NCBI RefSeq assembly: GCF_025147765.1
Contig: NZ_CP102265.1
Location: 389,001-453,000, forward strand
Source: Blautia obeum ATCC 29174
GTDB taxonomy: Bacteria; Bacillota; Clostridia; Lachnospirales; Lachnospiraceae
DNA: 64,000 nucleotides
Reading direction: 5' to 3'
Shown here: positions 60,807 through 64,000 of the stretch, one piece after another
Position numbering within the stretch: position 1 is the first letter of the stretch
Layout: every line of letters starts with the position of its first letter
Translations under genes and position numbers: made by a program
The notes under the pieces: generated by a model
Databases searched by the model: none
Seen by the model: only the letters and a program-made list of their open reading frames with translations
What the model was told of the DNA's origin: nothing

Positions 60807-61727
60807 ATGAAATATGCAATCATCGGAGCTGGCGGAACCGGCGGAAGTCTTGGTTTTTTTCTGACGAAGGCAGGAAAAGATGTAACCCTCATCGCCAGAG
60901 GAAAACACCTTGAGGCGATCAGAAAAAATGGTCTGGGCATGGAACGCCTGTGGGATCATAAAAGAGAAATGATTCCGGTAAAAGCATGCACAGTGGAAGA
61001 ATACAGTGATACACCTGATGTGATCCTGGTCTGTGTAAAAGGTTATTCTATGACGGAAACAATTCCGGTGATCCGGAAACTTGCAGGAAAAGATACAGTA
61101 GTCCTTCCAATCCTCAATATTTATGGGACAGGAGGAAAACTTCAGAAAGAATTTCCGGAACTGACAGTGCCGGATGGATGTATCTACGTATCTGCCAATA
61201 TTCTGGAGCCGGGTGTGATCCTGCGACATGGAAAAATTCTCCGTGTTGTCTTCGGTGCGAGAAAACCGGAAGAAGAGACGGAAAAGATGCGTGAAATTGC
61301 AAAAGATATGGCATGTGAAAATATAGAAGTGATTCTCTCTGAAGATATTCGCAGAGATGCTATGGTAAAATTCTCTTACGTATCGCCGATCGGAGTAGCC
61401 GGACTTTACTGTAATGCGACAGCAGCAGATTTTCAGAAAGACGGAGAGGCAAGAGAAATGTTTAAAGCTCTGATCACTGAGATCGTAGCGCTGTCCCATG
61501 CGATGGGAATTGAATTTCAGGAGGATCTTGTGGAGCGAAATCTGAAGATTGTGGCACCACTGGCACCGGAGGCAACCACCTCTATGCAGAGAGATGTGTA
61601 TGCGGGCAAAAAATCAGAAATAGATGGTCTTGTATATGAAATCGTCCGTCTGGGAAAAGAATATGGTGTCCCACTTCCGGAATACGAAAAAGCGGCGGCA
61701 CGTTTTCATGAACAGGGACTCAAATAA
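60807..61727 (+). CDS. panE: 2-dehydropantoate 2-reductase family protein
   Basis: A 306-residue ketopantoate reductase-like enzyme, NADPH-dependent, that would supply pantoate for coenzyme A. The nucleotide motif is GAGGTGGSLG (residues 6-15) with VTLIARG following. A Lys in the middle (CVKGYSMTE) and the C-terminal helical domain with SMQRDV are present. Many paralogues of this family have unknown substrates, so the pantoate role is likely but not certain. Start ATG 60807 follows AAAAGGAG. Confidence 0.82.
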   Translation: MKYAIIGAGGTGGSLGFFLTKAGKDVTLIARGKHLEAIRKNGLGMERLWDHKREMIPVKACTVEEYSDTPDVILVCVKGYSMTETIPVIRKLAGKDTVVLPILNIYGTGGKLQKEFPELTVPDGCIYVSANILEPGVILRHGKILRVVFGARKPEEETEKMREIAKDMACENIEVILSEDIRRDAMVKFSYVSPIGVAGLYCNATAADFQKDGEAREMFKALITEIVALSHAMGIEFQEDLVERNLKIVAPLAPEATTSMQRDVYAGKKSEIDGLVYEIVRLGKEYGVPLPEYEKAAARFHEQGLK

Positions 61728-61744
61728 ACGAAGGAAGTGATAAA

Positions 61745-62218
61745 ATGCGGAAAATGAAGAGGGTGGAAGATTCCCGCACTGAAAACACCTATCTGATCAT
61801 GAATAAGCATATCAACAGCTATGGACGTCTGTTTGGTGGTGTCCTCATGCAGTGGATTGATGAAATGGCCGGGATTGTGGCTCACCGCCATGCAGGAACG
61901 ATCGTCACAACAGCCTGCGTGGACAATCTGAACTTTAAGGCAGGCGCCTATCTTGGAAATACTGTTGTCCTGATCGGAAAGATGACATACGTGGGAAGAA
62001 CATCCATGGAAGTACGGATCGATACATATGTGGAAGATTCTGACGGTATGCGCAAGATGATCAACCGTGCATATGAAGTTATGGTGGCGCTTGATGAAAA
62101 CGACAACAAAGTCGAAGTACCGGGGCTGATCGTTGAGACAGAGGCTGAAAAGGCAGAATGGCAGGGTGCGGAAAAACGTTATGCACTCCGAAAGAAAAGA
62201 AGGATTGAAGGATTCTGA
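61745..62218 (+). CDS. Hotdog-fold acyl-CoA thioesterase
   Basis: A 157-residue YciA/BACH-like acyl-CoA hydrolase. The signature NSYGRLFGGVLMQWIDEMAGIVAHRHAG contains the Asp of the active site, followed by the Asn in VDNLNFKAG. ATG 61745 follows AAGGAAG; a second in-frame ATG at 61754 is possible. It is 17 bases after panE. Confidence 0.88.
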   Translation: MRKMKRVEDSRTENTYLIMNKHINSYGRLFGGVLMQWIDEMAGIVAHRHAGTIVTTACVDNLNFKAGAYLGNTVVLIGKMTYVGRTSMEVRIDTYVEDSDGMRKMINRAYEVMVALDENDNKVEVPGLIVETEAEKAEWQGAEKRYALRKKRRIEGF

Positions 62219-62254
62219 GAAATTTTCTGATAGGAATGTTACAGGAGAAAACAG

Positions 62255-62710
62255 ATGGCAAAAAGAATTGGCATCATATCTGATACACACGGATTGCTGA
62301 GACCGGAAGTGATCAGCATACTTAAGACATGTGATTGCATTTTACATGCAGGAGATGTTGACCGGCCGGAAATCCTTGACCAGCTCCGGTATCTTGGCAG
62401 TCTTTATGTCGTGCGTGGAAATAATGACCGTGACTGGGCCGAAAAGCTTTCAGTTACACTGCGATTTAAAATAGAAGGAACGGAATTCTTTATGACACAT
62501 AATAAAAAAGATGTTGCATGGGATCTGGGAACAGCGCAGGTTGTTATTTTCGGACACAGTCATCATTATTTTGAAAAAATGATCGATGGACGGCTGTGGT
62601 TGAATCCGGGAAGCTGTGGCAGGAGTCGTTTTGGCGGAGAAGTCACCATGGCTCTTATGGAAATCGACAATGGAAACTGGAATGTCAGAAAAATCAATTT
62701 TTCTGCATAA
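62255..62710 (+). CDS. YfcE/MJ0936-type metallophosphodiesterase
   Basis: A 151-residue calcineurin-like phosphoesterase with the metal motifs SDTHG (residues 8-12), HAGDVD, RGNND, and GHSHH near the end. Small proteins of this type are manganese-dependent phosphodiesterases without a settled natural substrate. ATG 62255 follows AGGAG. It is probably cotranscribed with the thioesterase gene. Confidence 0.9.
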   Translation: MAKRIGIISDTHGLLRPEVISILKTCDCILHAGDVDRPEILDQLRYLGSLYVVRGNNDRDWAEKLSVTLRFKIEGTEFFMTHNKKDVAWDLGTAQVVIFGHSHHYFEKMIDGRLWLNPGSCGRSRFGGEVTMALMEIDNGNWNVRKINFSA

Positions 62711-62713
62711 AAA

Positions 62714-62812
62714 CGAACATATATTTGCTTTTGAATGATTTGTCCCGTTTTATCGTACATTAAATATGAGATACTCCCAATATAAGAAACAAATGTTCGG
62801 AAAACATGTTCG
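62714..62812 (+). promoter_or_regulatory. LexA-like boxes upstream of a small membrane protein gene
   Basis: CGAACATATATTTG (62714-62727) matches the Firmicute SOS box CGAACATATGTTCG at 12 of 14 positions. Two weaker sites follow at 62786-62799 and 62799-62812 (11 of 14 each), which share an ATGTTCGG direct repeat spaced by 13 bases. They cover the region where the promoter of the next gene must lie. Confidence 0.4.
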
Positions 62813-62833
62813 GTATAAAGGGAGGAAACCACG

Positions 62834-63076
62834 ATGGTCAACACAGCAAATGCAGAAGGAAGAGTTTACAGGGCAGAGAGAAGTCACGGAAAGAAGAATC
62901 GCAGGAAATTTTCCAGTATCATGGCGATGGTATTAGGGGCGATCGTTACAATAGAGATCATGATCATGGGTGCGATGGTTTTGAAACTGGATTTTCATTC
63001 TGCAGACAGGATTGCCCTGGCACTTGGCTTTATGGTATTATATTCAGGTGTAGTTATAGCATTGGCAGATAAATAA
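62834..63076 (+). CDS. Small membrane protein of unknown function
   Basis: An 80-residue protein with a basic N-terminus (RAERSHGKKNRRKFS) and two predicted helices (about residues 29-50 and 59-77). I recognise no family. ATG 62834 follows GGGAGGAAA. The LexA-like sites upstream suggest possible SOS control. It ends 10 bases before the WYL regulator gene and may be cotranscribed with it. Confidence 0.65.
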   Translation: MVNTANAEGRVYRAERSHGKKNRRKFSSIMAMVLGAIVTIEIMIMGAMVLKLDFHSADRIALALGFMVLYSGVVIALADK

Positions 63077-63086
63077 GGGAGAATGT

Positions 63087-64000
63087 ATGCCGAGATCATT
63101 TAATCAGAAACTCAAAATTTTATATCTGATGAAGGCATTTGAAGAGAAGACGGACAGAGAACATCCGATATCCGTAGCTGAGATCATAAAATATATGGAC
63201 AGTTATGGAATCAGTGTGGAGCGTAAGGCTGTCTACGATGATATAGAGACACTGAGGGTGTTCGGAATGAAGATTGAGAATCGAAGAGGACGTCCTTCGG
63301 GATATTTCCTTGCGGACAGGAAGTTTGAACTTCCGGAATTGAAGATTTTGATGGACGCAGTGCAGTCATCCAGATTCCTGACGCAGAAACAGTCCCGGGA
63401 ACTTCTACGCAAACTGGAAAGTCTGACCAGTGCCAGTGAAGCGAGGAAACTTCAGTATCAGACTTATACAGTACCGGGAGTGAAGTCACCGAACAATGAA
63501 GTATATCAGAATATTCAGGGGATTTATGATGCAATTGCGGAGAACCATCAGATCGGTTTCCTGTATTATGAATGGGATTTTTCTAAGAATCTGAAACAGA
63601 AACGCGGTGGAGAAAGATACAGAGTAAGTCCGTGGAAATTAATCTGGAAGAACGAAAATTATTATTTGCTGGGTATGGACGAGAAAAGTGAGATCGTCAA
63701 ACATTATCGTGTTGACAAGATCAAACATCTGAATATTGAGAAAGCTAAAAGAAATGGAGAGAGCATTTTTCAAAATTTTGATATGGAGAAATTTTCAGCC
63801 GGAACTTTTGGAATGTTTGGAGGAAAAGAAACTCCCGTCCGGATGGAATTTGAAAACCGTTTTGTTGGTGTGGTCCTGGATCGTTTTGGACAGGATGTCA
63901 TGCTGATTCCCCGGGATGAAAAGCATTTTTCGATGCAGACGCACATCAGTGTCAGTCCGAAATTCTTTGGCTGGCTGGCCAGCCTTGGAACAGGGGCAGT
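63087..64000 (+). CDS. WYL-domain HTH regulator, 3' end cut by the window
   Basis: The reading frame is open to the window end (304 residues visible). The N-terminal winged helix (MPRSFNQKLKILYLMKAFEEKT...SVERKAVYDDIETLR) is of the DeoR/HTH_11 type. The WYL domain contains RYRVSPWKLIWKNENYYLLGMDE, and the C-terminal WCX region is beginning. WYL regulators sense nucleic acids or nucleotides and often control DNA damage or defence genes. ATG 63087 follows AGGGAG. Confidence 0.9.
   Translation, partial: MPRSFNQKLKILYLMKAFEEKTDREHPISVAEIIKYMDSYGISVERKAVYDDIETLRVFGMKIENRRGRPSGYFLADRKFELPELKILMDAVQSSRFLTQKQSRELLRKLESLTSASEARKLQYQTYTVPGVKSPNNEVYQNIQGIYDAIAENHQIGFLYYEWDFSKNLKQKRGGERYRVSPWKLIWKNENYYLLGMDEKSEIVKHYRVDKIKHLNIEKAKRNGESIFQNFDMEKFSAGTFGMFGGKETPVRMEFENRFVGVVLDRFGQDVMLIPRDEKHFSMQTHISVSPKFFGWLASLGTGA

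Overview
The window looks like a chromosomal segment from a low-to-mid-GC gut Firmicute of the Lachnospiraceae type (Blautia, Dorea or Mediterraneibacter-like). I infer this from the gene content: a Gram-positive pel cluster, a T-box leader, a DUF4869 gene, a CotH/VTC/DUF4956 set, AGGAGG-type ribosome sites, TTG and GTG starts, and sigma-A promoters with 17-base spacers. No rRNA, tRNA, CRISPR array or complete insertion sequence was seen. Gene functions come from motifs read by eye, not from database searches.

Layout. (1) 1-10035: an operon-like run of overlapping genes for a Pel-type exopolysaccharide (PelE-like fragment, PelA-type deacetylase, PelF, PelG). It continues without a break into a CotH-like lipoprotein kinase, a VTC-type polyphosphate polymerase domain protein, a DUF4956 membrane protein and a DUF4832-type protein. 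(2) 10286-12077: guaA with its own promoter, a leader hairpin and a terminator. (3) 12087-26452: an AT-rich island of about 14 kb bounded by two decayed pieces of a KilA-N gene that share a 112-base direct repeat. It holds a small HTH regulator, a type I restriction-modification set (hsdM, hsdS, hsdR), a large SF1 helicase-like protein, a three-gene module (DUF4869, mini-ATPase, TOPRIM/RloB-like protein) and a PHP-ATPase. It reads as a defence island and is the best candidate here for an undescribed system. (4) 26636-32198: a surface-anchored 5'-nucleotidase family protein, a LysR remnant, an alpha-glucosidase on the minus strand, and a GGDEF sensor gene broken by a 10-base tandem duplication. 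(5) 32316-36610: a T-box leader in front of a TRAP transporter whose large permease is fused to two tandem solute-binding domains. (6) 36719-51477: a surface-glycan cluster. It has rfbG and rfbH for a CDP-3,6-dideoxyhexose, a thiamine-diphosphate enzyme and an SDR that could branch and reduce that sugar, two CapK/PaaK-like ligases around a flippase, and a GT2 plus YfhO pair as used for teichoic acid glycosylation. (7) 51571-64000: mostly housekeeping genes. These are hpf, an Eis-like acetyltransferase, a DnaJ-like chaperone, a PAP2/CDP-alcohol phosphotransferase fusion, a MoxR/VWA operon on the minus strand, upp, nth, panE, a thioesterase, a phosphodiesterase, a small membrane protein behind LexA-like sites, and a WYL regulator cut by the window end.

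How they fit together. Regions 1 and 6 both build envelope or extracellular polymers. Region 1 is probably controlled by c-di-GMP through a PelD expected upstream of the window, while the local GGDEF gene is dead or switched off. Region 5 is likely induced by starvation for one amino acid (isoleucine or tyrosine by the possible specifier codons), so its substrate may be a precursor or analogue of that amino acid.
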